A DNA stretch of 64,000 nucleotides from the NCBI RefSeq assembly GCF_011068285.1, contig NZ_CP049616.1, positions 1,778,501 through 1,842,500 on the forward strand, written 5' to 3'. The stretch comes from Flagellimonas oceani (GTDB lineage Bacteria; Bacteroidota; Bacteroidia; Flavobacteriales; Flavobacteriaceae). Position 1 is the first letter of the stretch. Each line of letters begins with the position of its first letter. Position numbers and translations under genes: made by a program. This document shows positions 41,937 to 53,146 of this stretch, one piece after another. The notes beneath the pieces were generated by a model that was given only the letters and a program-made list of their open reading frames with translations, had not been told where the DNA came from and did not search any database.

Positions 41937-43470
41937 GCGCCAAGGCCTTTTCCCTGATAATTTCGGAAACAGGCTTGTTCTGCAAATGACTTTCCAGCCA
42001 TGAAAGGATGTCCAAATACAGGAACGCCCGTTTTTCGTACGGATGGTTCTCGTATTTTTTCAGCTCGTTGTAGAGCTTTTGGAACTCTGCCTTTAAATCG
42101 GTCGGGTAAATGTCTCCCAAACTTCTTAAAAACTTGATCATTTCTTTTTGCACCTCATGTAAATCGTTCATTTTCAGCAAGAACTTGTACGTACTTTTAA
42201 GCTGTACTTCCAAATGGTAGTCCATTCCGGCTTCGTAATGTGCGACCAGACTCAAAACTCGTGCAAAACACATTAAATCCTCCCGCATCTTTAATTTCTT
42301 GTTGGAAATAATCTTTTTGAGATAGGCTATGCAGTTCTTGTTATCACCATTTCCAAAGTACAGGCAGGCAATTTTGTAGTAAAGCAGCATAATGTGATGC
42401 TCATCTATCTGTTGCCTATGTTTTTTGATACCGTACTCGATAATGTTCACCAAATAAATGCCCTTATCAAAGGTACCCTCCAAAAAATGAAGGTTCAATT
42501 TGTTGGTATTGATGTACAAAAAGGCTAGCGAAGTAATGTTGTCGTTTTTAGGAAAACCGGCATCTTGGACTTGCTCTTCCAAACGCTCCAAGGTTTCCCT
42601 GAACTGGGATGCATACTTTACAAAGAACAACGATTCCAACAAATAATGGTTACCCTTTAAAAAGAACACGGGGTTCAACGGAATCATATGCTCGTTTTCA
42701 TAAAAAAGGTCCACCCATTTACTGGCGTATTTATAGGCTGACAAAAAGTCCTGAATCAGTAAACTGTACCATAGATGGGCCTTGTAGAGCCATAATTTTT
42801 CACGGAAACCCAGCTTTTCAATGTCATATTTGGGCAAATGCTCTTCAAAATAGCTTTTTACTTTTTGAAGGTCTTCATCGCTCCGTACATACCCTACTTT
42901 CAGCATCATTCCATATAATTGCAAAGAGAGGTTGGAAAGCTTGCTCGTCATTACATTTTGCGCAGAAAGTTCCTTGGCCTCAACGGCAAGTTCGTCCGCC
43001 CTGTCCGGAATACTCCTGGTGATATACTGGGTTTCGATTACCTTCTCCAGCTCCACAATTTCGTAGGCCACGTTCTTTTCCTCGTTCTCAATGGCAAAAC
43101 TTTTGGCCTTTTCCAAAATCTTCAAACTTTGTTTATAAAGCCCTTTTTGATAAAGAATGGTGGCAAAATCCAATTGTTCACGAATCTGTATGCGAACATT
43201 CTGGTTGACCGGGTTCAAACGTAGACTCACCAAAATCTGTTTGTACAAATGCGCTTTAAGGTTGGAAAGCTGTGATTTTTTGACAATACCACTGTCCAAA
43301 ATCTGCTTTTCATCATATTTGCGCATCTTGTCCAGCAAGTTGAAAAGCGCAAGAAACTTGGCATCCGTATTAACTCCCAATCGGCCAACATAGAGTTTAA
43401 ATTGGCGTTTTTCAGATTTGGAAAGGGATTTCACCAAAACAAACAAAGCATCCTGATGGGCATTTGTCAT
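41926..43470 (-). CDS. Conserved helical-repeat protein of unknown function
   Basis: 514 residues, soluble, no signal peptide, almost entirely helical. Several stretches have the small/large pattern of TPR-like helices, for example LYQKGLYKQSLKILEKAKSF (about 112-131) and LYFGNGDNKNCIAYLKKIIS. The N-terminus MTNAHQDALFVLVKSLSKSE and KRQFKLYVGR recurs, as I recall, in hypothetical proteins across Flavobacteriia. It is monocistronic and divergent from leuA. A scaffold or protein-interaction role fits the fold, but nothing points to a pathway. Confidence 0.78.
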   Translation of the reverse strand: MTNAHQDALFVLVKSLSKSEKRQFKLYVGRLGVNTDAKFLALFNLLDKMRKYDEKQILDSGIVKKSQLSNLKAHLYKQILVSLRLNPVNQNVRIQIREQLDFATILYQKGLYKQSLKILEKAKSFAIENEEKNVAYEIVELEKVIETQYITRSIPDRADELAVEAKELSAQNVMTSKLSNLSLQLYGMMLKVGYVRSDEDLQKVKSYFEEHLPKYDIEKLGFREKLWLYKAHLWYSLLIQDFLSAYKYASKWVDLFYENEHMIPLNPVFFLKGNHYLLESLFFVKYASQFRETLERLEEQVQDAGFPKNDNITSLAFLYINTNKLNLHFLEGTFDKGIYLVNIIEYGIKKHRQQIDEHHIMLLYYKIACLYFGNGDNKNCIAYLKKIISNKKLKMREDLMCFARVLSLVAHYEAGMDYHLEVQLKSTYKFLLKMNDLHEVQKEMIKFLRSLGDIYPTDLKAEFQKLYNELKKYENHPYEKRAFLYLDILSWLESHLQNKPVSEIIREKALALTR

Positions 43471-43617
43471 CGTAAAAATTAATATTTAAAATGTTGTATT
43501 TCAGTTAATTAAGTTCAACAAAAAGCAGTTTAACATTGTAACGTCATCCCAGCTGCTTTTCATCTTCAACCTTGCTTTGCTAATTTCGTTAGTCATAGAA
43601 AAAAATAGGTTGATATC

Positions 43618-44790
43618 ATGGGTAAAGATAAGGTAGAAATTTTTGACACAACACTAAGAGATGGAGAACAGGTTCCAGGGTGCAAACTGGATACCGAACA
43701 AAAATTGATCATTGCCGAACGATTGGACGAACTCGGAGTTGATGTGATCGAAGCAGGCTTCCCCATATCCAGCCCCGGTGATTTCAAATCTGTGAACGAA
43801 ATCGCCAAGTTGGTCAAAAATGCAACGGTCTGTGGATTGACCCGTGCCGTGAAAAAAGACATTGAAGTGGCCGCAGAAGCCATTAAAGATGCCAAAAGGC
43901 CAAGAATACATACCGGAATCGGAACTTCGGAATCCCACATCAAATACAAGTTCAACTCCACCCAAGATAAAATTATAGAGCGTGCCGTTGATGCGGTAGC
44001 CTATGCCAAGACCTTTGTAGAGGATGTAGAATTCTATGCCGAGGATGCCGGACGTACCGACAACGAATTTTTGGCCCGAATCTGCGAGGCTGTCATAAAA
44101 GCAGGGGCCACCGTGCTGAACATACCTGATACAACGGGATATTGCCTTCCAGAGGAATATGGCGCCAAAATGAAATATTTGAAAGAAAATGTGACCGGCA
44201 TTGATAAGGCCATTCTTTCCTGTCATTGCCACAACGACCTTGGTTTGGCCACGGCGAATTCCATAGCTGGCGTGATCAACGGGGCCAGACAAATCGAATG
44301 TACCATCAACGGTATCGGTGAAAGAGCCGGGAACACTTCTTTGGAAGAAGTGGTGATGATAATGAGACAACACCCGCACTTAGACTTGGATACAAATATC
44401 AATAGTCAATTGCTTTGGGATACCAGCACCATGGTTTCACAAAAAATGGGAATGCCGGTACAGCCCAACAAGGCAATTGTGGGGTCCAATGCATTTGCAC
44501 ATAGCTCTGGAATCCATCAAGATGGTGTCATCAAACGTCGTGAAACTTACGAAATCATAGACCCCAAAGATGTTGGTGTCAGTGAATCATCGATTGTTCT
44601 GACCGCTAGAAGTGGGCGTGCCGCTTTGGCCTACAGGGCCAAAAAAGTAGGATACGAACTCACAAAGCTACAATTGGACATGGTGTATGAAAACTTCTTG
44701 AAATACGCGGACGTGAAGAAAGAAATTTTGGACCAAGATATCCACGAAATTGTTGAGACCAGCAATGTGGGAATGAAAAGTTTAGCGTAA
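43618..44790 (+). CDS. leuA: 2-isopropylmalate synthase, short form without regulatory domain
   Basis: 390 residues against about 520 in E. coli. The HMGL-like TIM barrel is complete: [20 protein letters not shown] with the metal Asp, [19 protein letters not shown] with the metal histidines, and [20 protein letters not shown]. The LeuA accessory region [18 protein letters not shown] follows, but the C-terminal leucine-binding domain is missing. It condenses acetyl-CoA with ketoisovalerate. leuB follows 5 bases later. Related HMGL enzymes (citramalate or homocitrate synthase) are possible, but the leuB neighbour supports LeuA. Confidence 0.9.
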   Translation: MGKDKVEIFDTTLRDGEQVPGCKLDTEQKLIIAERLDELGVDVIEAGFPISSPGDFKSVNEIAKLVKNATVCGLTRAVKKDIEVAAEAIKDAKRPRIHTGIGTSESHIKYKFNSTQDKIIERAVDAVAYAKTFVEDVEFYAEDAGRTDNEFLARICEAVIKAGATVLNIPDTTGYCLPEEYGAKMKYLKENVTGIDKAILSCHCHNDLGLATANSIAGVINGARQIECTINGIGERAGNTSLEEVVMIMRQHPHLDLDTNINSQLLWDTSTMVSQKMGMPVQPNKAIVGSNAFAHSSGIHQDGVIKRRETYEIIDPKDVGVSESSIVLTARSGRAALAYRAKKVGYELTKLQLDMVYENFLKYADVKKEILDQDIHEIVETSNVGMKSLA

Positions 44791-44795
44791 CATAT

Positions 44796-45914
44796 ATGAC
44801 ATTGAAAATTGCATTGCTTCCCGGAGATGGTGTGGGACCCGAAGTGCTGGCCCAAGCCGTGAAATGTTTGGAAGCCGTTGAAGAGACATTTAATCAACGA
44901 TTTATATTTAAAGAAGCTCCCGTTGGCGCCATCGCCATCGACAAAAAAGGCACTCCCCTGCCCGATGCTACACTAAAACTTTGCAAAGAAGCCGATGCCG
45001 TGCTCTTCGGTGCCATTGGCGACCCAAAATACGACAATGACCCCGATGCAAAAGTACGACCGGAACAGGGCTTGCTTCAGTTACGAAAAGAACTTGGTCT
45101 GTTTGCCAATATTCGCCCTATAATTTCACATCCAACTTTGTTGGACAAATCACCCTTAAAAAAGAAAGTGATCAACGGTACCGATTTTGTAATCTACCGT
45201 GAACTTACGGGCGGGATTTATTTTGGGGAGAAAAAACTGAACGAAGAAGGCACTAAAGCCTCCGATCTCTGTGAATACACCGAGGCGGAAATAAGCCGTA
45301 TCGCCCATTTGGCCTTTAAAGCGGCAAAAGGAAGAAAAAAGAAACTTACTTTGGTGGACAAGGCCAATGTATTGGAATCGTCCCGTCTTTGGAGAAAAGT
45401 GGTAAAACGAATCGGTGAAAGCTATCCTGAGGTGACATTGGATTTTTTGTTTGTGGACAACGCCGCAATGCAAATCATCCTCGATCCCAAACAGTTCGAT
45501 GTTATTTTGACCGAGAACATGTTCGGTGACATTATTTCTGATGAAGGCAGTGTTATCGGTGGCTCCATCGGTTTGTTGGCATCGGCCTCAATTGGTGAGG
45601 AGAACGCACTTTTCGAGCCTATTCACGGCTCTTACCCGCAAGCAAAAGGAAAGAACATAGCCAACCCGATTGCATCCATACTATCTGCCGCAATGCTTTT
45701 GGAACATTTTGGAATGGCCGAAGAGGCATGGGCCATCAAAAAAGCTGTGGACAAATCGTTAAAAAAGGGAATTGTTACCCCGGATTTGAGAGAGAACAGT
45801 CAATACGGCACAAGCCAAGTCGGGGATTTTATCGCACACAACATTGTAGATATTGAAGATGACACTCTTATGAACGATGAGAACATCGATTTGGGGAAAT
45901 CAACGATAATCTAA
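44796..45914 (+). CDS. leuB: 3-isopropylmalate dehydrogenase
   Basis: 372 residues. It starts MTLKIALLPGDGVGPEVLAQ and carries the substrate and metal motifs DPDAKVRPEQGLLQLRKELG, FVIYRELTGGIYFG, and FDVILTENMFGDIISDEGS. The Glu-Leu-Thr motif (not tartrate or isocitrate type) supports LeuB. It oxidises and decarboxylates 3-isopropylmalate with NAD+. It follows leuA by 5 bases; leuC and leuD are not downstream, where a nested-palindrome element and a convergent gene lie instead. Confidence 0.96.
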   Translation: MTLKIALLPGDGVGPEVLAQAVKCLEAVEETFNQRFIFKEAPVGAIAIDKKGTPLPDATLKLCKEADAVLFGAIGDPKYDNDPDAKVRPEQGLLQLRKELGLFANIRPIISHPTLLDKSPLKKKVINGTDFVIYRELTGGIYFGEKKLNEEGTKASDLCEYTEAEISRIAHLAFKAAKGRKKKLTLVDKANVLESSRLWRKVVKRIGESYPEVTLDFLFVDNAAMQIILDPKQFDVILTENMFGDIISDEGSVIGGSIGLLASASIGEENALFEPIHGSYPQAKGKNIANPIASILSAAMLLEHFGMAEEAWAIKKAVDKSLKKGIVTPDLRENSQYGTSQVGDFIAHNIVDIEDDTLMNDENIDLGKSTII

Positions 45915-45956
45915 GTGCACCCATTTTGTATTTTGAAAATTTTATAAGTCAAGACA

Positions 45957-46067
45957 GTCAATTCGGGTGAAATTCCGTAGGGATTTTTTATCGAGAATCA
46001 GTTTGTTTTGCACTTGAAATTTGAGTTCTCGATACAACTTATCTTTCGAAAAACCACTCGAACCGAC
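45957..46067. repeat. Nested-palindrome intergenic element, copy 2
   Basis: Outer arms GTCAATTCGGGTG (45957-45969) and CACTCGAACCGAC (46055-46067) are imperfectly complementary. Inner arms TATCGAGAA (45989-45997) and TTCTCGATA (46026-46034) pair perfectly. It shares AAAACCACTCGAA and the layout with the copy at 41051-41166. It lies between leuB and a convergent gene, so it may also work as a terminator. Confidence 0.72.
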
Positions 46068-46106
46068 AAATTTCACTAGAATGCACACCGGATTAACCTA
46101 GTTATT

Positions 46107-47345
46107 TTATTCCGTTTCTTCGGACGAGGTCAATTCTTGAATGGTTGTATTGAATTCTTTTTTGAACTCGACAAATTTTTCCCCAGTTGCCGGTCCATTA
46201 AAGCCTGTGTGAATTTTGCGCACTTCACCATCCTTATCAATATAAATTGTGGTAGGATAAGAAAGAATATGATTCAACATCGGCAATTTCTCGTTGGCTT
46301 TTTGCTTGTTCGATGTACCATATTGTGCCAATAAAATGGGGTATGGAACCTCTTCGCGCTCCTTTAGCCTTTTAATGCCCTCAAAAGCCTTTTCTTCCGT
46401 TTTTGCGTACTCGAATGCCAACCCCACAAATTGTAGGTCCAAGTCTGGATTGTTCTTAATGAAATCCACATAAAACCGCGTCTCGTCCAAACAATTTGTG
46501 CACCATGTTCCCATGATCTGCACCAAGACCGCTTTACCTTGGAACATTGGGTCGTCCAAACCGACCATTTTTCCCTGTGCGTTTGGAAAGGAAAAGTCAA
46601 ACCTGTCATATCCTTCCCTCAAATAGGTGAGCTGGTTGGAATCCGGTAGCTCAAAGGCTTCGTTCCGCGCTCCCAAGAATTCCTGTACAGTATGTTTTCC
46701 CGAATAAAACTTACCATCGAGCGTGCTGTCCGTAACCTTGGCCAAAAACAAAAAAACATGCGACCCATCAAATGCAGAAAGCTTCATGCTGTCTCCGGTT
46801 ACCACACCGTCCAGATAACGGTAGTCCCCCGTATTGGTCCTAAAGGTCCCTTTTACATTATTTCCGTTCTGCATAAAAATGCCCTTTGCAGGGTACTCCG
46901 CTTCGGTGTTCACATTAAAGTAAGTCTCCCAAATCCCGGAAAGGTTCACAGCGGGCGCTTCCTCTGCTTCAAAACGGTCTTGCATACCATATGTCGCTCT
47001 GAACGGTACCCTACGCTCTTTGCTTTCCTCTATAAACTCCCCTGTTATCTCATTGGAAGTGTAGGTCCCGGCTATGTACCCCTCAAAAATGGGCATCCGG
47101 ACCTTGATGGAATCCCCATTAAAAGTAAACTCATCAATAGTTACCACTTCCTCGGCATTGTAAGCCTTCATTACATATCCTCCATCGGCATTTTGGGAAA
47201 GTGTGAACTCAAATGGCAACTGCCTCGATTCGGACACCTCCATTTTTGCCAGCCACTCGCCTGTATTCAATTTAGGGCTTTCGGCCTTTTTGCAAGAGCA
47301 AAAAAACATCAATGAACCCAATATTGCGATCCCGATTCTATTCAT
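46107..47345 (-). CDS. TlpA-like thioredoxin lipoprotein
   Basis: 412 residues from the ATG at 47345 (MNRIGIAILGSLMFFCSC, lipobox FFCSC). A frame from 47396 is longer, but a -7-like TACATTTA (47364-47371, minus strand) would place the transcript start after it. The middle (about 25-245) consists of beta-rich segments typical of lipocalin-like or DUF-type domains. The C-terminal thioredoxin domain has the active site GTWCTNCLDETRF near residue 278 and the cis-proline SYPTTIYIDKDG. It should be an envelope disulfide reductase or oxidase. Confidence 0.87.
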   Translation of the reverse strand: MNRIGIAILGSLMFFCSCKKAESPKLNTGEWLAKMEVSESRQLPFEFTLSQNADGGYVMKAYNAEEVVTIDEFTFNGDSIKVRMPIFEGYIAGTYTSNEITGEFIEESKERRVPFRATYGMQDRFEAEEAPAVNLSGIWETYFNVNTEAEYPAKGIFMQNGNNVKGTFRTNTGDYRYLDGVVTGDSMKLSAFDGSHVFLFLAKVTDSTLDGKFYSGKHTVQEFLGARNEAFELPDSNQLTYLREGYDRFDFSFPNAQGKMVGLDDPMFQGKAVLVQIMGTWCTNCLDETRFYVDFIKNNPDLDLQFVGLAFEYAKTEEKAFEGIKRLKEREEVPYPILLAQYGTSNKQKANEKLPMLNHILSYPTTIYIDKDGEVRKIHTGFNGPATGEKFVEFKKEFNTTIQELTSSEETE

Positions 47346-47424
47346 AAATTGAAAGATTTTACCTAAATGTAGGAAATACATTTTAAAACGAACCACTTCT
47401 ATAGGCTTATGGTTATTATTATCG

Positions 47425-47455
47425 TTGAATCTGTTCCCCTATTGTTATATATTTG
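47425..47455 (+). promoter_or_regulatory. Promoter of pheT
   Basis: TTG at 47425-47427, 20 bases, then TATATTTG at 47448-47455, an exact -7 match, 19 bases before the pheT ATG. There is no room for a tRNA-sensing leader, so regulation by attenuation is unlikely. Confidence 0.8.
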
Positions 47456-47474
47456 TGCCCTCTAAAAATGGGGT

Positions 47475-49889
47475 ATGAAGATTTCTTATAACTGGTTAAA
47501 GCAATTTTTGCAAATTGATTGGGACGCTCACAAAGCAGGTGAACTGTTAACGGATCTAGGTCTGGAAGTTGAGGGCATTACCCAGTTTGAATCAGTTAAG
47601 GGTGGTTTAAAAGGTATTGTGGTAGGCCATGTACTTACCTGTGAAAAACACCCGAACGCGGACAAACTAAAATTAACCACCGTAGATGTTGGTCAAGAAG
47701 CACCTTTGCAGATTGTTTGCGGCGCCCCCAATGTTGCGGCCGGGCAAAAAGTGCCAGTGGCCACCGTTGGCACTACCCTATACACCAAAGAAGGTGAGGC
47801 CTGGGTGATCAAAAAAGGGAAGATCCGCGGCGAGGTAAGCGAAGGCATGATCTGTGCCGAAGACGAAATCGGTGTTGGTGAAAGCCATGATGGCATTATG
47901 GTCCTCAATGAAGAACTGGTCCCCGGCACTCCTTGCTCCAAAGTATTTGAGATTGAAAATGATGAGGTCTTTGAAATAGGACTTACCCCGAACCGTGCCG
48001 ATGCCATGAGCCATTTTGGCGTAGCACGCGACCTTAAGGCCGGCTTGGAACAAAAGGAAATCCAAAAAGAGCTGGTTACCCCTTCCGTAAGTAATTTTTC
48101 CATAGACAATCGCTCTTTAAAGGTCGATGTGGAGGTTACGGAAAGTGACCTTGCCCCCAGATATTGCGGCGTCACCATTAGCAATTTAGTGGTCCAAGAC
48201 TCGCCCGACTGGTTAAAAAATAGATTGAAGGCCATCGGTTTGGCCCCAATAAACAATATAGTGGACGTTACCAACTATGTACTTCATGAACTGGGACAGC
48301 CATTGCACGCTTTTGATGCTTTTAAAATAAAGGGAAATAAGGTAGAGGTTAAAACCTTGCCAGGCGGAACCAAGTTCACAACATTGGACGGTGTGGAACG
48401 TGAATTGCACGAAGACGACCTTATGATCTGTGATGCTGGCAGCCCAATGTGCATAGCCGGTGTTTTTGGCGGAATCCATTCCGGCGTTACGGAACACACA
48501 ACCTCCATTTTCTTGGAAAGTGCTTATTTTGATCCCGTTTCCATTAGAAAAACCGCCAAAAGACATGGACTTAACACCGATGCATCTTTCAGGTTTGAGA
48601 GAGGTATCGACATCAACATGACAAAGTATGCGCTCAAAAGAGCTGCGCTTCTGATAAGGGAAATCGCTGGCGGGTACATTACTTCGGAGATTGTGGACCT
48701 GTTTCCAAAAAAGCCGCAAGAAAGACAGGTTTTCTTGACCTTCAACAAAATCAATTCATTGATCGGGCAGGAAATACCCCAGGATACGATCAAATCCATC
48801 CTATCCTCTTTGGAGATCCGAATCAACAACGTAACGGAATCAGGTCTTGGCTTGACCATTCCGACCTATCGAGTTGATGTGACCAGAGAAGTTGATGTGA
48901 TCGAAGAGATATTGAGGGTGTACGGCTATAACAATATCGATTTCAAAGAAAAACTCAATGCTTCCATCGCCAAAACATCTCGCTTTGAAAACTATAGAAT
49001 CCAAGATATAGTTGGTAGTATGCTGGCCTCCAAGGGTTTTTATGAAATTATGACGAATAGTCTGGTCTCATCGGAGATTACCTCTGGTGATGATAGTGCC
49101 GTTCAAATGTTGAACCCATTAAGTTCCGATTTATCGGTTTTGAGGACATCCATGCTCTACTCTGGGCTTCAAACGGTAAGTTACAACCACAACAGACAAA
49201 AAAACGACCTAAAACTTTTCGAGTTCGGCAAAACCTATCATAAAACTGAAGGAAAACACCCGGAAAAGCAACATTTGGCCATTTTTGTTTCTGGTGACCG
49301 TACTCAAAACAGTTGGGCGGTCGCTTCCAAAAAAACGGATTTTTTCTATTTAAAGGGAATCGTTGAAAATATTTTTGAGCGTTTGGGACTAAAGGATGTA
49401 AATACAACGCCGCTATCCCATGCCATAGATCTATCCGAAGGAATCTCCTATACCAAAAACAATATGGTTTTGGTCTCCTTGGGGTTGGTGGGCAAAGCTG
49501 CCTTAAAACAGTTCGATATTAAGCAAGAGGTTTTTTATGCTGATTTGGATTGGGATGCCATCCTACAGTGTGTGAGCACCCAAAACGTCGCGTTCAAAGA
49601 AATTCCGAGGTTTCCAGAGGTAACAAGGGATTTTGCCCTGTTGTTGGACGACTCTGTATCGTTCCAAAAAGTGTACGACATTGCTTGGAACACCGAAAAG
49701 AAATTGCTCAAAAAGGTAAACTTGTTCGATGTGTATACGGGCAAAAACCTTCCCGAGGGGAAAAAATCCTATGCCGTGAGCTTTACCTTGATGGATGAAA
49801 AGAAAACCCTGACAGATAAGCAAATCGATAAGATTATGGGCAAACTATTGGCCCAGTATCAAAAAGAACTGGGGGCCGAACTTCGTTGA
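47475..49889 (+). CDS. pheT: Phenylalanine-tRNA ligase beta subunit
   Basis: 804 residues. Domains in order: tRNA-binding OB fold (about 40-150; KHPNADKLKLTTVDVG, GMICAEDEIGVG), B3/4 editing domain (about 210-390), B5 (about 410-480; TIPTYRVDVTREVDVIEEI), catalytic-like core (about 490-700), and the C-terminal FDX-ACB domain (about 710-804; FPEVTRDFALLLDDSVSF). It forms an alpha2beta2 enzyme with PheS. pheS is not adjacent, which is common in Bacteroidota. Its stop abuts the convergent fasciclin gene. Confidence 0.98.
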   Translation: MKISYNWLKQFLQIDWDAHKAGELLTDLGLEVEGITQFESVKGGLKGIVVGHVLTCEKHPNADKLKLTTVDVGQEAPLQIVCGAPNVAAGQKVPVATVGTTLYTKEGEAWVIKKGKIRGEVSEGMICAEDEIGVGESHDGIMVLNEELVPGTPCSKVFEIENDEVFEIGLTPNRADAMSHFGVARDLKAGLEQKEIQKELVTPSVSNFSIDNRSLKVDVEVTESDLAPRYCGVTISNLVVQDSPDWLKNRLKAIGLAPINNIVDVTNYVLHELGQPLHAFDAFKIKGNKVEVKTLPGGTKFTTLDGVERELHEDDLMICDAGSPMCIAGVFGGIHSGVTEHTTSIFLESAYFDPVSIRKTAKRHGLNTDASFRFERGIDINMTKYALKRAALLIREIAGGYITSEIVDLFPKKPQERQVFLTFNKINSLIGQEIPQDTIKSILSSLEIRINNVTESGLGLTIPTYRVDVTREVDVIEEILRVYGYNNIDFKEKLNASIAKTSRFENYRIQDIVGSMLASKGFYEIMTNSLVSSEITSGDDSAVQMLNPLSSDLSVLRTSMLYSGLQTVSYNHNRQKNDLKLFEFGKTYHKTEGKHPEKQHLAIFVSGDRTQNSWAVASKKTDFFYLKGIVENIFERLGLKDVNTTPLSHAIDLSEGISYTKNNMVLVSLGLVGKAALKQFDIKQEVFYADLDWDAILQCVSTQNVAFKEIPRFPEVTRDFALLLDDSVSFQKVYDIAWNTEKKLLKKVNLFDVYTGKNLPEGKKSYAVSFTLMDEKKTLTDKQIDKIMGKLLAQYQKELGAELR

Positions 49890-50423
49890 TCACATTTGCG
49901 CAGGAAGGATAACACGGTCTATCTCATGGACCACATCCTCATTTTCCATATCCAAATTTAAATCGGCGGTCGTAATCCTGGCCATGTTCCCAACTGGATC
50001 GGTAAGTACAATATCGTAGCCATCCAAATGGGCGGTTAACTTTTTGCCCTGCACTGTTGTAAAACTGGCAATACCATTGCCCCTGCCAATGGCTCGAAGC
50101 ATGCGCGAAGCTGTTAATTGACCTGCCACAATGTGATAGGAAACCAATGATTTCAACGCGCTTTTGTCCTTGGCGTTGATCAAATCGCTCATTTTATTGT
50201 TCGAAAATTTTTCGAAGGCGGCATCTGAGGGCGCAAAAATGGTGAAGGGACCCGATTTTTGAAGCAAAGCTCCCAACTCGGTTGCGTTCACTGCTGCCAA
50301 AAGAATTTTATGATTGTCCATTTTACCGGTGTAGGAAATTGACTTGTCCGTGTTCTGGGCAACGGTACATAAGGAAAGGCTCAAACAGATGCCCAATAAG
50401 AATTTGGTGGCGGGGGTATTCAT
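49890..50423 (-). CDS. Exported fasciclin (FAS1) domain protein
   Basis: 177 residues: a signal sequence (FLLGICLSLSLCTVAQ) then one FAS1 domain (about 35-175). Its H1 box is GPFTIFAPSDAAFEKF and H2 is SLVSYHIVAGQLTA, followed by VQGKKLTAHLDGYDIVLTD and a final HEIDRVILPAQM. FAS1 domains mediate cell adhesion or bind ligands outside the cell. The Leu before Cys makes a lipobox unlikely. It shares no operon with pheT. Confidence 0.93.
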   Translation of the reverse strand: MNTPATKFLLGICLSLSLCTVAQNTDKSISYTGKMDNHKILLAAVNATELGALLQKSGPFTIFAPSDAAFEKFSNNKMSDLINAKDKSALKSLVSYHIVAGQLTASRMLRAIGRGNGIASFTTVQGKKLTAHLDGYDIVLTDPVGNMARITTADLNLDMENEDVVHEIDRVILPAQM

Positions 50424-50600
50424 TTGGTTGGTCGAATTTTAGGACTTTTTAGTATGGTTTCACGATTAACTGCCAAAAACGTCGATAAGATACATCTTTT
50501 TTGTTGACTTTTCTTATTTATTTTAGTTTGAAAAAATCCATTTAACAGAAACTTAACGTGATGTTTTATGGCGACGGTCACATCCAAAAATTCAATTCCT

Positions 50601-50608
50601 TAACTTTG
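50601..50608 (+). promoter_or_regulatory. -7 element before a two-helix membrane protein gene
   Basis: TAACTTTG is an exact TAnnTTTG match 22 bases before the ATG at 50631. No TTG at -33 was found. Confidence 0.45.
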
Positions 50609-50630
50609 AGTGGATTACTAAAAAAACTGC

Positions 50631-53023
<2,393 letters not shown>

Positions 53024-53112
53024 CTAATTTTAAAACGCATATTTGAACGATGGAAAACTACCGGTCAACAACATTTAACTACCCATTAACAAGTTTAGCT
53101 TGGTGGGTTGCT

Positions 53113-53120
53113 TACATTTG
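53113..53120 (+). promoter_or_regulatory. -7 element before a thioredoxin-like lipoprotein gene
   Basis: TACATTTG is an exact TAnnTTTG match. It lies after an in-frame ATG at 53108 but before that at 53147, which supports the later start. Confidence 0.5.
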
Positions 53121-53146
53121 AAAGTCAAATAGATTGGTATCTATAT

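Noticed and set aside
41926-43470. Regulatory role for leuABCD by the divergent helical-repeat protein
   Set aside because: No DNA-binding motif is visible; adjacency alone is too weak.
43654-44379. Minus-strand frame of 241 residues opposite leuA
   Set aside because: leuA is unmistakable on the plus strand; long antisense frames are a codon-bias effect here.
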